From: Tropicimonas sp. IMCC34011
GTDB taxonomy: Bacteria; Pseudomonadota; Alphaproteobacteria; Rhodobacterales; Rhodobacteraceae
Assembly: GCF_003390865.1 (NCBI RefSeq)
Contig: NZ_QMEJ01000002.1
Span: 248,001-312,000, forward strand
DNA: 64,000 bases
Direction of reading: 5' to 3'
Below are positions 26,878-36,463 of the stretch, in pieces. The translations under genes were made by a program, and so were the position numbers. Below the pieces are notes generated by a model. It was not told where the DNA came from. It worked only from the letters and a program-made list of their open reading frames with translations, and did no database searches. Numbering within the stretch: the stretch's first letter is position 1; the number at the start of each line of letters is the position of its first letter.

Positions 26878-27042
26878 TCAGATGCTGGCCCAGTCGGAGA
26901 AAACGGTCGCCTGCTCCACCGGGGGCGGATTGGTCAGGCGCGGTGCCTCTTGGACGCTGGCGCTCTGTATCTGCTGAATGTTCCGGGACGTACCGGAATG
27001 CGACTGGGGCTCACTTGCCCGCTGTTGATCTCTGGTTGCCAT
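26878..27042 (-). CDS. Possible small protein of 54 residues
   Basis: Short ORF starting MATRDQQRASEPQ and ending FSDWASI, with GAGG seven bases before the ATG. It is rich in Gln, Ser and Pro and has no hydrophobic segment, so it is probably soluble or disordered. No family is recognised. It sits in an otherwise poorly coding stretch between the methyltransferase and tRNA-Leu genes. The good SD and non-random, low-Arg composition support it over a spurious frame, but the evidence is limited. Confidence 0.4.
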   Translation of the reverse strand: MATRDQQRASEPQSHSGTSRNIQQIQSASVQEAPRLTNPPPVEQATVFSDWASI

Positions 27043-27579
27043 GATCTGCCTCGAAAGTATGCCGTCCGGTGTTGCCCGGGTTCGACGTGGGTGTCCTGCC
27101 ATCAAGACGCTCGCTTCATGGCTTCGGCAAGTGGTCCGTGCGGCGGGGGCGCGCAGTGTTGCGACAATTCGACGCAATTTCTCGCGATGATCGGCGCGCG
27201 GGCGCTCATGACCGGAACTCATCGGCGCCGGAGCGTCGGTCCCGCCCCTTCCCCGCCCGAAGAGCCGGGCTCCCATCGCTCCCGAAAACAATCGGCCCGA
27301 TCGGGACCATGAGGGCGATTCGTTCCGGCAGCGATCCCGATGCCTGAGCCGGCATCCGCCTGATGGGGTCGCACGGCCCGTTCGTGCGAGACGACAGGTC
27401 TGGTGAACATCAGCACGGGGGAACGCTCCTTCGGACTAGCTCGGGTCTCAAACCTGAATGACGCCAAGGTCTGAAGGATCGGTTGAGGTCACGGCTCCCT
27501 CCCGGCGCTGGACAGCACCGGCCGCCGCGCTTAGAGGAGATGCGTCTTCGCGGGGGGTGCGCATCGTCCCCCGGGCCCG
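27043..27579. other. Gene-poor stretch of 537 bp
   Basis: No convincing coding frame: the frames available are Arg/Pro/Gly-rich and lack SD sequences. It contains a candidate promoter for tRNA-Leu near its right end. I see no IS remnants, tandem repeats or structured-RNA signature. Confidence 0.5.
27509..27537 (+). promoter_or_regulatory. Weak candidate promoter of tRNA-Leu
   Basis: TGGACA (27509-27514), a 17-bp spacer and TAGAGG (27532-27537) would start transcription about 35 bp before the mature tRNA 5' end. Confidence 0.25.
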
Positions 27580-27664
27580 GCGGACGTGGCGGAATTGGTA
27601 GACGCACCAGATTTAGGTTCTGGCGCCGCAAGGTGTGGGGGTTCGAGTCCCCCCGTCCGCACCA
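27580..27664 (+). tRNA. tRNA-Leu (anticodon UAG)
   Basis: 85-nt class II tRNA with encoded CCA. The acceptor stem is GCGGACG/CGTCCGC, the anticodon arm CCAGA-TTTAGGT-TCTGG, then a variable arm and the T-arm GGGGGTTCGAGTCCCCC. It reads CUA and, by wobble, other CUN leucine codons. Confidence 0.97.
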
Positions 27665-27802
27665 GCATGGCCTTGCGATAAAGGCGATCATCGACAAGCG
27701 GGCGGCCGGTTCCCGACCGGCCCTCGGGGGTCGTACCGCCGGGGACGGCCCACCCGCCCGGCACCCCATCCGACCCGGAGTGAACCCGGATCGGCCTCGC
27801 GG

Positions 27803-30685
27803 CTAGTTCACCGGCAGCGGCTGGGTCGCTGGATCCGCGTAGCCCGACCGCACCGCCTCCGCGATCTCGCCCAGGAGGGCCGGAAGGCGATCCGCGGGCT
27901 CGGGTCTGGCGAAGAGAAAACCCTGCAGCATGTCGCATCCGACGTCCTTCAGGGCATGGTATTGCTCTGGCGTCTCGACCCCTTCGGCCACGACGATCTT
28001 GCCGAGGTTGCGGCCAAGCCCGACGATCGCTTCGACGAGGACACGGCTCTTGATGTCGCTCATGTCCTTGATGAAGACGCGGTCGATCTTCAGTTTCTCG
28101 CACGGCAGGTCCTTCAGATAGGACAGCGCGCTGTATCCCGTTCCGAAATCGTCGATGGCGACGTGGACGCCGCGGGCACGCAGACCGTCGAACAGCGCCT
28201 TCGCAGCCCCGTCGCCGGGATCGAGAAGCAGCGTTTCGGTGATCTCCACCTCGAGATTCGAGCCGCTGATGCCGTGGCGCTCCATCGCGGCGTCGAGCGT
28301 GGTCAGAAGGTTGTCCCGCCGGGCGTCGATGGTGGAGAGATTGACGCCCACCCTCACATCCAGCCCGGCATCGCGCCAGATCCGTATCTGCCGGCAGGCC
28401 TCGGTGATGACCCAAGAGCTGAGCGCGTGAATGAGGCCGGTGGATTCGGCGATCGGGATGAATTCCTGTGGAGGAATGAGGCCGAGGCGCGGGTGCTTCC
28501 AGCGCACGAGCGCCTCCACCGTCGTGACACGTCCCTCGGCAAGGTCGAGCTGCGGCTGGTAGGCCAGCACCAGCTCCCCCCGATCGAGGGCGAGACGCAG
28601 ATCGCTCTCGATCTCCCGGACGTTCCCGGTCTCCACCGTCATTGTCTCGTCGAACACCGCGCACGTCCCGCGGGCCGTGACCTTGGCCCGGCAAAGCGCG
28701 ATATCCGCACGGTGCATCAGGGTCCGGTGGTCCTGTCCGTGGCGGGGAAAGATCGCCGCCCCCATGCTGACCGACGGCGTGACCTCGGTCCCGTCCAGCG
28801 CGAGCGGAAAGCAGGCCGCCTTCCGGATGCGGTCCGCCGCCGCCTCGACCCGGGCCACGGGACCGGTATGGCGAACGATGGCGGCGAACTCGTCCCCGCC
28901 GAGGCGGGCCAACGTCTCCTCCCCCTCAAGAGCGCCCTCGATCCGGTGGGCCAGAGCGTGCAGCAGCGCATCGCCCGCCTGTCGCCCGAGCGTGTCGTTG
29001 ATACCCTTGAAGTGATCGACGTCGAGCCGCAGCAGGATCATCTCCTCGCCGGAGCGCCGGATCTGCGCGGCGACGGCGGCGAAGCGGTCCAGGAAAAGCG
29101 CGCGGTTGGGCAGCCCGGTCAGTGGATCGTAGAACGCCAGCTTTCGGAACTTCTCCTTGCTCCGGCAGAGGGCGGCCTCCGCCCTAACGCGTGCGAATTC
29201 GAGGAGCGCCACCCTCAGGACCTCGGCGGCCCGCAGATCACCGCCGGTCCAAGGGGCGCAGCGGCTGCCCGCGGCCTCGTCCCGGCGCTCCGAGCTGCGG
29301 GGGGAGCCGCCGCCCGTTTCGTCGCGGCCCTGCGCCTCGGGATCGTCCGTCCGGTTCCGCTGCGCCTGCATCCCGGAGCGGAAGAGCATGACATAGCCGC
29401 CTGCCCGCCCACGGATCGGCAGGGCGATGAGGCCGCCGATCCTCCGCTCTTCCGCCACAAGGCCGGGATGTGTCTCGGCGAGCGACGAGGTCGAGCTGAT
29501 CCGCTCCCGGCCTTCCCGCGTCTCCAGATGGCGGGCCAGGGCCACGCATTCGGCCTCCGTCGGCGTGTGGCCGCAGGTTCGGTAGCGGCCGCCTTCGGAC
29601 ACCGCCAGGCCGTCGATCTCGATCGCTTCGCCGATGGTCCGTCGCAGCTCCCCGAGATCGCCGGGATTCTCCTCGTCCGCCTCGACGAGGGCGATCACCC
29701 GGTCGTACTGCTCCCGGGCACGGTCCGCCTGCGCTTTCTCGAGCAACTCTTCCCGACGGCTGATCTCGGCACTGGCGAAGCGCGTCAGCATGTCGGCCGC
29801 CAGGCGGATCCGGAAATCCGGCCGCAGCGGCCGCGGGTGGTGGCAGATCATCATGCCCCAGGGAGCCTCGTCCCTGAGGATCGAGACGGACATGCTTGCC
29901 GCGACGCCCATGTCGCGCAAGGGCCGAAGGTGCTCCGGGGGAACCGCCCGGTGAGCGGCCCGGGACAGATCGAGCGGGTCGGATCCGCTCGCTGCAATCG
30001 AGACGATGGGAACCGGCGGCGCCTCGACATCGTCAATCATGCTCGGAAGGTTGCGCGCGGTGAGCTCCCCCGCCTCCGGAAGGTTGTCTTCGGCGGGAAG
30101 GCGGCACCCGAGGACGCTCGGAAGGTCGCCGCCGAGGGATTCGCTAATGACCTCGCCGCCGCCGTCCCGGTCGAAGCGGTACACCATGACCCGGTCGAAC
30201 CCCGTCAGCTCGCGCAGGAAATCCGCCGAGAGGGACCAGACCTGTTCGAGCGTCTCGCTGGACCTGATCCTGTCGAGAAGAGGCTGGATCACGTCGGCAT
30301 CGTGGGTCGGACATTCGTCCGGCATGGGTTCGAACTCGATGATCGCCCGGGCCGCGTGGCGATGTATTGCGACGTCGAAGATGCGATTGTCCCCGAACAG
30401 ATGGATGCCGAAGATGTTGGACCTGTAATACGGTGGCGGCAGGGCCTCGAAGCCCTGCTCCAGCCGCTCCACCGCTTCGGCGCTGAACCGCTCCGTCAGG
30501 GGTGTCCCCAAAAGGTCCCCGGCGTCGCTCCCAAGGACCGACGAGGTGTTGGCCGAGGCGCTGAGCACCCGTCCGTCGTCCCCGATCTCGACGAGGCAGC
30601 CGCCGGGCTGGATCGATGGCGTCTGCTCGCCATCCTTGCGCGCTCGATCGGCGAGGTCCGCCCCGGTCTCGTCTGCATCCTTCAT
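27803..30685 (-). CDS. Phytochrome-like PAS-GAF-PHY protein with GGDEF and EAL domains
   Basis: A 960-residue cyclic-di-GMP signalling protein built on a bacteriophytochrome sensory core: PAS (about 24-120), GAF (130-310), PHY (325-500), GGDEF (515-680) and EAL (690-945). The GAF keeps YRFDRDGGGEVISE, the Asp of the DIP motif (Asp200), His252 and His282. However, the biliverdin-attachment Cys expected about ten residues before SIQP is Arg14, the DIP triplet reads DNL, and the PHY tongue PRxSF reads PRSSE (462-466). Output motifs are intact: GGDEF at 596-600, EAL at 724-726, DDFGTG at 845-850. The usual RxxD inhibitory site before GGDEF is absent. It may sense light through non-covalent pigment or another signal. 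A CtrA box lies 76 bp upstream. No haem oxygenase gene is nearby. Confidence 0.92.
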   Translation of the reverse strand: MKDADETGADLADRARKDGEQTPSIQPGGCLVEIGDDGRVLSASANTSSVLGSDAGDLLGTPLTERFSAEAVERLEQGFEALPPPYYRSNIFGIHLFGDNRIFDVAIHRHAARAIIEFEPMPDECPTHDADVIQPLLDRIRSSETLEQVWSLSADFLRELTGFDRVMVYRFDRDGGGEVISESLGGDLPSVLGCRLPAEDNLPEAGELTARNLPSMIDDVEAPPVPIVSIAASGSDPLDLSRAAHRAVPPEHLRPLRDMGVAASMSVSILRDEAPWGMMICHHPRPLRPDFRIRLAADMLTRFASAEISRREELLEKAQADRAREQYDRVIALVEADEENPGDLGELRRTIGEAIEIDGLAVSEGGRYRTCGHTPTEAECVALARHLETREGRERISSTSSLAETHPGLVAEERRIGGLIALPIRGRAGGYVMLFRSGMQAQRNRTDDPEAQGRDETGGGSPRSSERRDEAAGSRCAPWTGGDLRAAEVLRVALLEFARVRAEAALCRSKEKFRKLAFYDPLTGLPNRALFLDRFAAVAAQIRRSGEEMILLRLDVDHFKGINDTLGRQAGDALLHALAHRIEGALEGEETLARLGGDEFAAIVRHTGPVARVEAAADRIRKAACFPLALDGTEVTPSVSMGAAIFPRHGQDHRTLMHRADIALCRAKVTARGTCAVFDETMTVETGNVREIESDLRLALDRGELVLAYQPQLDLAEGRVTTVEALVRWKHPRLGLIPPQEFIPIAESTGLIHALSSWVITEACRQIRIWRDAGLDVRVGVNLSTIDARRDNLLTTLDAAMERHGISGSNLEVEITETLLLDPGDGAAKALFDGLRARGVHVAIDDFGTGYSALSYLKDLPCEKLKIDRVFIKDMSDIKSRVLVEAIVGLGRNLGKIVVAEGVETPEQYHALKDVGCDMLQGFLFARPEPADRLPALLGEIAEAVRSGYADPATQPLPVN

Positions 30686-31074
30686 CGCTCCACGTTGCCC
30701 TTCAGGTTCGGAAGCGGTCCCGGAGGTGGGTTCGCATTTTGCAACGTTGGATGCTCTTGGTTAAGAATGGATTAAGGACGGTGGGGAACCACCCGGCGGA
30801 CCGCCCTGCCCCCGCCTTGCCCTTTCCCGGGATTCGCTCCATGCAGCCCCATCCGGGCAAGCCGGACCGCAGGACCACGGCTGCGGATGGACGCCCGGCG
30901 GGCGCGGCATCTGCTCGGCTCCGGTGGGGATCGGGGTCCGGCAGCCCGGGCCGGCCGGCCATTGTGCTTGCGCGGACACGGACGCGCCCCTAGAAGGGCG
31001 CCCAATTTCACGAACACGCGCCGCGCTCCGATTGCGCGGCCCCCGCAACGACAGCAAACGAAGGACGCTCCCCC
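30686..31074. other. Divergent regulatory gap of 389 bp (phytochrome-like gene / tig)
   Basis: Non-coding. It holds the CtrA-type box and promoter elements for the leftward phytochrome-like gene near 30740-30775 and must contain the tig promoter. A minus-strand frame at 30702-30962 is basic, lacks an SD and overlaps the promoter, so it is not called. Confidence 0.5.
30738..30775 (-). promoter_or_regulatory. CtrA-type box with overlapping promoter
   Basis: On the minus strand TTAA-N7-TTAA (30775-30761) is a perfect CtrA consensus and continues as TTAACC. Seventeen bases after TTAACC comes CAAAAT (4/6 match to the -10 consensus), the layout of CtrA-activated promoters in which the box replaces the -35. 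The phytochrome-like gene starts at 30685. Confidence 0.55.
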
Positions 31075-32406
31075 ATGCAGGTCACCGAGACCACAAACGA
31101 GGGCCTGAAGCGCGGCTACAAGATCACCATCCCGGCTTCCGAGCTGAACGAGAAGGTGGACGAGAAGCTGGTCGAGGCGCAGCCCCAGATCGAGATGAAG
31201 GGCTTCCGCAAGGGCAAGGTGCCGCTCGCGCTTCTCAAGAAACAGTACGGCGACCGTCTGCTCGGCGAAGCGATGCAGGAAACCGTCGACGGCGCGATGT
31301 CGAAGCATTTCGAGGAAAGCGGCGACCGCCCGGCCATGCAGCCCGAGGTCAAGATGACCACCGGCGAGCAGTGGAAGCCCGGCGACGACGTCGAGGTCGA
31401 AATGCAGTACGAGGCCCTGCCGGAGATCCCCGAGCCGGACCTGTCCTCCATCTCGCTCGATAAGCTGGTCGTGAAGGCCGATGACGAGGCCATCGACGAA
31501 GCGCTCCAGGGTCTTGCCGCGCAAGCCAAGAGCTTCGACGACAAGGACGGCGCAGCCGAGGACGGCGACCAGGTGGTCATCGACTTCATCGGCCGCGTCG
31601 ACGGCGAAGCCTTCGAGGGCGGCACCGCGGACGACTTCCCGCTGACGCTGGGCTCCGGCCAGTTCATCCCCGGCTTCGAAGAGAAGCTCGTGGGCGTGAA
31701 GGCCGGCGACAAGCGCGATGTCGAGGTGACCTTCCCCGCCGAGTACGGCGCAGAGCACCTCGCCGGCAAGGACGCGGTCTTCGAGACCACGGTCAAGGCC
31801 GTGAAGGCGCCCTCCGACGCCAAGATCGACGACGAGCTGGCCACCAAGTTCGGCGCCGAGGACCTCGAGGCCCTGAAGGGTCAGGTCCGCGAGAAGCTGG
31901 AAGCCGAGTATGCCTCCGCCGCCCGCGCCGTCATGAAGCGCCGTCTTCTCGACGCGCTCGACGAGAAGGTGTCCTTCGACCTGCCGCCGTCGCTGGTGCA
32001 GGCCGAGGCCGACCAGATCGCCCACCAGCTCCACCACGAGGAGCACCCCGAAGAGCATGGCCACGATCACGGCAAGATCGAGCCCACCGACGAGCACAAG
32101 ACGCTCGCCGAGCGCCGCGTCCGTCTGGGCCTCCTCCTCGCCGAACTCGGCCGCAAGCAGGAGATCGAGGTCTCCGACGCCGAGATGACGCAGGCCGTCA
32201 TGACTCAGGCCCGCCAGTATCCGGGTCAGGAACGTCAGTTCTTCGAGTTCATCCAGCAGAACCAGCAGGCCCAGCAGCAGCTCCGCGCGCCGATCTTCGA
32301 GGACAAGGTCGTCGACTACATCTTCGAGCAGGCGACGGTCGAGGAAAAGACGTCCGACAAGGACGAGCTGAAAGCCGCGGTGGACGCCCTCGACGACGAG
32401 GAGTGA
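31075..32406 (+). CDS. tig: Trigger factor
   Basis: Ribosome-bound chaperone and peptidyl-prolyl isomerase, 443 residues. The N-terminal ribosome-binding tail contains the signature [17 protein letters not shown] (about 43-59). The FKBP-type isomerase domain (about 160-245) contains [20 protein letters not shown] and [16 protein letters not shown]. The C-terminal arms (250-420) include a His-rich insert [14 protein letters not shown] near 320, which could bind metal. The acidic tail is typical of alphaproteobacteria. It is monocistronic with a terminator. Confidence 0.96.
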   Translation: MQVTETTNEGLKRGYKITIPASELNEKVDEKLVEAQPQIEMKGFRKGKVPLALLKKQYGDRLLGEAMQETVDGAMSKHFEESGDRPAMQPEVKMTTGEQWKPGDDVEVEMQYEALPEIPEPDLSSISLDKLVVKADDEAIDEALQGLAAQAKSFDDKDGAAEDGDQVVIDFIGRVDGEAFEGGTADDFPLTLGSGQFIPGFEEKLVGVKAGDKRDVEVTFPAEYGAEHLAGKDAVFETTVKAVKAPSDAKIDDELATKFGAEDLEALKGQVREKLEAEYASAARAVMKRRLLDALDEKVSFDLPPSLVQAEADQIAHQLHHEEHPEEHGHDHGKIEPTDEHKTLAERRVRLGLLLAELGRKQEIEVSDAEMTQAVMTQARQYPGQERQFFEFIQQNQQAQQQLRAPIFEDKVVDYIFEQATVEEKTSDKDELKAAVDALDDEE

Positions 32407-32441
32407 TCCCCACGGGCTCCGCCCCGGTGTGAATTTCGGAA

Positions 32442-32470
32442 AGGGCCGTCCCGGAAGGGGCGGCCCTTTT
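32442..32470 (+). terminator. Rho-independent terminator of tig
   Basis: AGGGCCG-T-CCC-GGAA-GGGG-CGGCCCT hairpin followed by TTTT, 35 bp after the tig stop. Confidence 0.85.
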
Positions 32471-32563
32471 CGCGGGTAGAGGGCACCGTCCCCCGCCTTC
32501 CCCCTCACCGCCCTATCCTGTAGTCCCTCGGCCTCACGGGTGGACGAGCCGGGCGGGAGACCG

Positions 32564-32977
32564 ATGGCGGGCAGCATCTTTCAGAGGATCGGGGCAAGCG
32601 GCCTGCGGCTGACCGGTCCGCGTCGCGTGATCGCCGAGGTCCTGAGCACGGCCTCGGACCATCCCGACGTGGAGGAGCTGCATGCCCGGGCCACGCGGCG
32701 CGACCCGAGGATTTCGCTCGCCACAGTCTATCGTACCGTGAAGCTCTTCGAGGAGGTCGGCATCCTGGAGCGCGTCGAGCTCGGCGACGGACGCGCGCGC
32801 TACGAGGATGCCGAGCGGGACCACCACGACCACCTCATCGACCTCGCCACGGGCGAGGTGATCGAATTCGTCGATCCCGAAATCGAAGCCCTTCAGGAAA
32901 AGATCGCGAAGCGCCTCGGTTATCGGCTCGAGGGGCACCGTCTCAAGCTTTACGGCACGCGAATCGACAAGAGCTAG
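32564..32977 (+). CDS. Fur-family metalloregulator (Fur/Mur type)
   Basis: Metal-dependent DNA-binding repressor, 137 residues from ATG 32564 (GGGAG upstream; an in-frame ATG eight codons earlier lacks spacing). The winged helix includes RLTGPRRVIAEVLSTASDHPDVEELHARA and ISLATVYRTVKLFEEVGILERVEL. The dimer/metal part has DHHDHLIDLATGEVIEF. The zinc CxxC pairs of gammaproteobacterial Fur are absent, as in the alphaproteobacterial Fur/Mur branch, which may respond to Mn or Fe. No HxH-type haem motif of Irr is evident. An EamA transporter gene follows 77 bp downstream. Confidence 0.87.
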   Translation: MAGSIFQRIGASGLRLTGPRRVIAEVLSTASDHPDVEELHARATRRDPRISLATVYRTVKLFEEVGILERVELGDGRARYEDAERDHHDHLIDLATGEVIEFVDPEIEALQEKIAKRLGYRLEGHRLKLYGTRIDKS

Positions 32978-33054
32978 CTCCTCGCTCCGCCCGCTGCCCC
33001 TTGCGCCTCCGGTCCGGACCCGCCACGGGGGGACCGCAAGAAGGAGCCGGATCG

Positions 33055-33966
33055 ATGGATAATATCAGGGGAATGCTGCTGATGATCGCCGCCATGGCGG
33101 GCTTCGCCATGGAGGACATGTTCATCAAGGCCGCATCGGCCTACCTGCCGACGGGACAGATCCTCGTCATCCTCGGCTTCTGCGGCATGTGCGTCTTCGG
33201 GGCGGCGGCAAAGGCCTCGGGCGCCTCCGTCCTCTCGCGCCACTTCCTGCATCCCGCGGTCATCGTCCGGAATGTCGCCGAGGCGGTGGCGGCGCTGTCG
33301 TTCATCTCCGCCATCACCCTGTCGGACCTCTCCGTCGCCTCGGCGATCCTTCAGGCGGTGCCTCTCGTCGTGACGCTCGGGGCGGCTCTCCTCCTCGGAG
33401 CGGATGTCGGCTGGCGGCGGTGGACGGCGATCACGGTCGGCCTTGCGGGCGTTCTGATGATCGTACGCCCCGGCGCGGCCGGGTTCGAGCCTGTCTCGCT
33501 GCTCGCCGTCGTGGCGGTGTTCGCCCTCGCCGCGCGGGACATCGCCACGCGCCGCGTACCGCCGGGGGTGCCGTCCCTCGTCCTGTCGAGCTACGGCTTC
33601 GGCGCCGCGATGCCGGCGGGGCTCTTCCTCATTGCGCTGTCCGGCGGGGTCTGGGAGCCGATGGACGGCGGCGATGCGCTGCGGCTCGCGGCCGCGCTTC
33701 TCTTCGGCACGAGCGGCTACTACGCCCTCGTCGGAGCGTCCCGCATCGGGGACATCGCCTTCATCGCGCCGTTCCGCTACGCGCGTCTGCTCTTCGCGCT
33801 CATCGTCGGCGCGGTGGTCTTCGGTGAGCGGCCGGATGCCTGGACGCTTCTCGGCGCCGCGATCATCATCGCCTCCGGCCTCTACACCCTGGCGCGGGAG
33901 CGGCTGAAAGCGGTGCGCCCGCCCGGTGGAGAAAGCCCCCTTTCGCCGCCCCGCCGCCGCCGCTAA
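33055..33966 (+). CDS. EamA/DMT-family transporter
   Basis: Drug/metabolite transporter of 303 residues with ten predicted membrane helices in two EamA repeats (about 1-130 and 150-285). The first begins MDNIRGMLLMIAAMAGFAMEDMFIKAA; the second has FIAPFRYARLLFALIVGAVVFGE. AAGGAG precedes the ATG at 33055. The substrate is unknown. The C-terminal tail is basic and Pro-rich. It may be co-transcribed with the Fur-family gene and eno, which begins 39 bp later. Confidence 0.88.
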   Translation: MDNIRGMLLMIAAMAGFAMEDMFIKAASAYLPTGQILVILGFCGMCVFGAAAKASGASVLSRHFLHPAVIVRNVAEAVAALSFISAITLSDLSVASAILQAVPLVVTLGAALLLGADVGWRRWTAITVGLAGVLMIVRPGAAGFEPVSLLAVVAVFALAARDIATRRVPPGVPSLVLSSYGFGAAMPAGLFLIALSGGVWEPMDGGDALRLAAALLFGTSGYYALVGASRIGDIAFIAPFRYARLLFALIVGAVVFGERPDAWTLLGAAIIIASGLYTLARERLKAVRPPGGESPLSPPRRRR

Positions 33967-35283
<1,317 letters not shown>

Positions 35284-35353
35284 AGACGGCAGGCCGGGCG
35301 GAGCGATTACGTCTCCGCTCCAGCCAGCCGCGCCGAGGCTCGCATCGCGCACG

Positions 35354-35388
35354 AAAAAAGGGCCCGCCGGATCGGCGGGCCCTTCTTC
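35354..35388. terminator. Bidirectional terminator between eno and the PRC-barrel gene
   Basis: GGGCCCGCC-GGATC-GGCGGGCCC stem flanked by A6 on the left and TTCTT on the right. It is a strong terminator leftwards (T6) for the PRC-barrel gene and a moderate one rightwards for eno. Confidence 0.85.
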
Positions 35389-35433
35389 ATCTGTCAGGCA
35401 TCAGGCCTCGGAGGTATCAAACCTCGGGCGTGA

Positions 35434-35916
35434 TTAGTCCCACCAGCCTTCGTCGACGCCTTCGAGCTCTTCGAGCTGCTCTTCGGAGTACTGCGTCACG
35501 TAGGCGTATTCGGCATCATCGACGGGAACGAGGCGCACGTTGTCGACCGGGATGAAGACGTGCTTGTCGCCGATGTCGAGGAAGCCGCCGACCTCGGCCA
35601 CGATGCCGACCATCTGGCCGCTCGTGTCGAGCACGACGTCTTCGATCTCGCCGATGTCGTTCCAGTTGTCGCCGACGCCGTCATACATCGTGTCGGACGT
35701 CCACTCTTCGTCGCCCATGCCGTCGTTCAGCGAATAGATGTCGCCGCCGGTGATGTCCCGGGTACGGATCAGGTTCGCGTAGTCCATGTCGCCGGCGGTG
35801 GCGGCGGTCGTCTCGGCCGCCATGTTCTCGTCGGTCACCGGCTCGGCGGCGTCCTGGGCAAAGGCTGCCGGGGCTGCCACGGTCAGGGCGAGGGCAGATG
35901 CGATCATCAGTTTCAT
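35434..35916 (-). CDS. Secreted PRC-barrel domain protein
   Basis: A 160-residue protein with a Sec signal peptide (about 1-20, ending AFAQ), an acidic Ala/Thr-rich linker and a PRC-barrel fold (about 50-135, ITGGDIYSLNDG to KHVFIPVDNVRLVPVDD). The tail is rich in Glu and Tyr and ends in GWWD. The protein is very acidic. Periplasmic PRC-barrel proteins are common in marine Rhodobacterales; their role is unclear (photosynthetic reaction-centre H subunits and RimM share the fold). Confidence 0.85.
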   Translation of the reverse strand: MKLMIASALALTVAAPAAFAQDAAEPVTDENMAAETTAATAGDMDYANLIRTRDITGGDIYSLNDGMGDEEWTSDTMYDGVGDNWNDIGEIEDVVLDTSGQMVGIVAEVGGFLDIGDKHVFIPVDNVRLVPVDDAEYAYVTQYSEEQLEELEGVDEGWWD

Positions 35917-36016
35917 TGGGATGCTCCCTTTGTTCGTTCAATTGCGATACCAACAGACCCGGAGGAGCGAAGGTTCCAACTACGCCACGGAAATCAAACG
36001 GAAACGAGAGTGAGCG

Positions 36017-36448
36017 ATGCAGACAGCCGAGGAGATCATCGCGGGCCTGTCCCTCGAGCCGCATCCCGAGGGCGGCCATTACCGGCAGAGCTGGGTGTCG
36101 TGGGGCGCCGCGGGAGAACGGCCGTCCGGTACGGCGATCTACTACCTTCTCGCCGCGGGAGAGGTGAGCCGGTGGCACCGAGTCGATGCCGACGAGGTCT
36201 GGCATTTCTACGCGGGCGATCCGCTCGTCCTGGCGCTGTCGCGGACCGATGAGGGGCCGGCGACGCCCATGACGCTGGGCTCTGATTTTGCCGCCGGACA
36301 GCGCCCGCAGATCATCGTGCCGAATGGCTGGTGGCAGGCCGCCCGAAGCTCGGGCGCATGGACGCTGGTCGGCTGTACCGTCTCGCCGGGCTTCCGCTTC
36401 GAGGGGTTCGAGATGGCCCCCGAGGGCTTCGACATTCCGCTCGGCTGA
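36017..36448 (+). CDS. Cupin_5 (DUF985) family protein
   Basis: A 143-residue single-domain beta barrel. Family motifs are LEPHPEGGHYRQSW at the start, SRWHRVDADEVWHFYAGDPL (metal-ligand type His and Glu) and VPNGWWQAARSSGAWTLVGCTVSPGF. Related structures are RmlC-like sugar-binding or isomerase folds, but no activity is established. It lies between convergent or divergent neighbours with little spacing, so probably has its own promoter in 35920-36010. Confidence 0.87.
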   Translation: MQTAEEIIAGLSLEPHPEGGHYRQSWVSWGAAGERPSGTAIYYLLAAGEVSRWHRVDADEVWHFYAGDPLVLALSRTDEGPATPMTLGSDFAAGQRPQIIVPNGWWQAARSSGAWTLVGCTVSPGFRFEGFEMAPEGFDIPLG

Positions 36449-36463
36449 CGGCGGCGGCCGGGC

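Noticed and set aside
27219-27467. An 82-codon minus-strand frame in the gap before tRNA-Leu
   Set aside because: No SD, Arg/Pro/Gly-rich composition and no recognisable motif.
27704-27722. GGCCGG/CCGGCC hairpin after tRNA-Leu as a terminator
   Set aside because: No T-run follows and the stem is short; it cannot be told from G+C-rich background.
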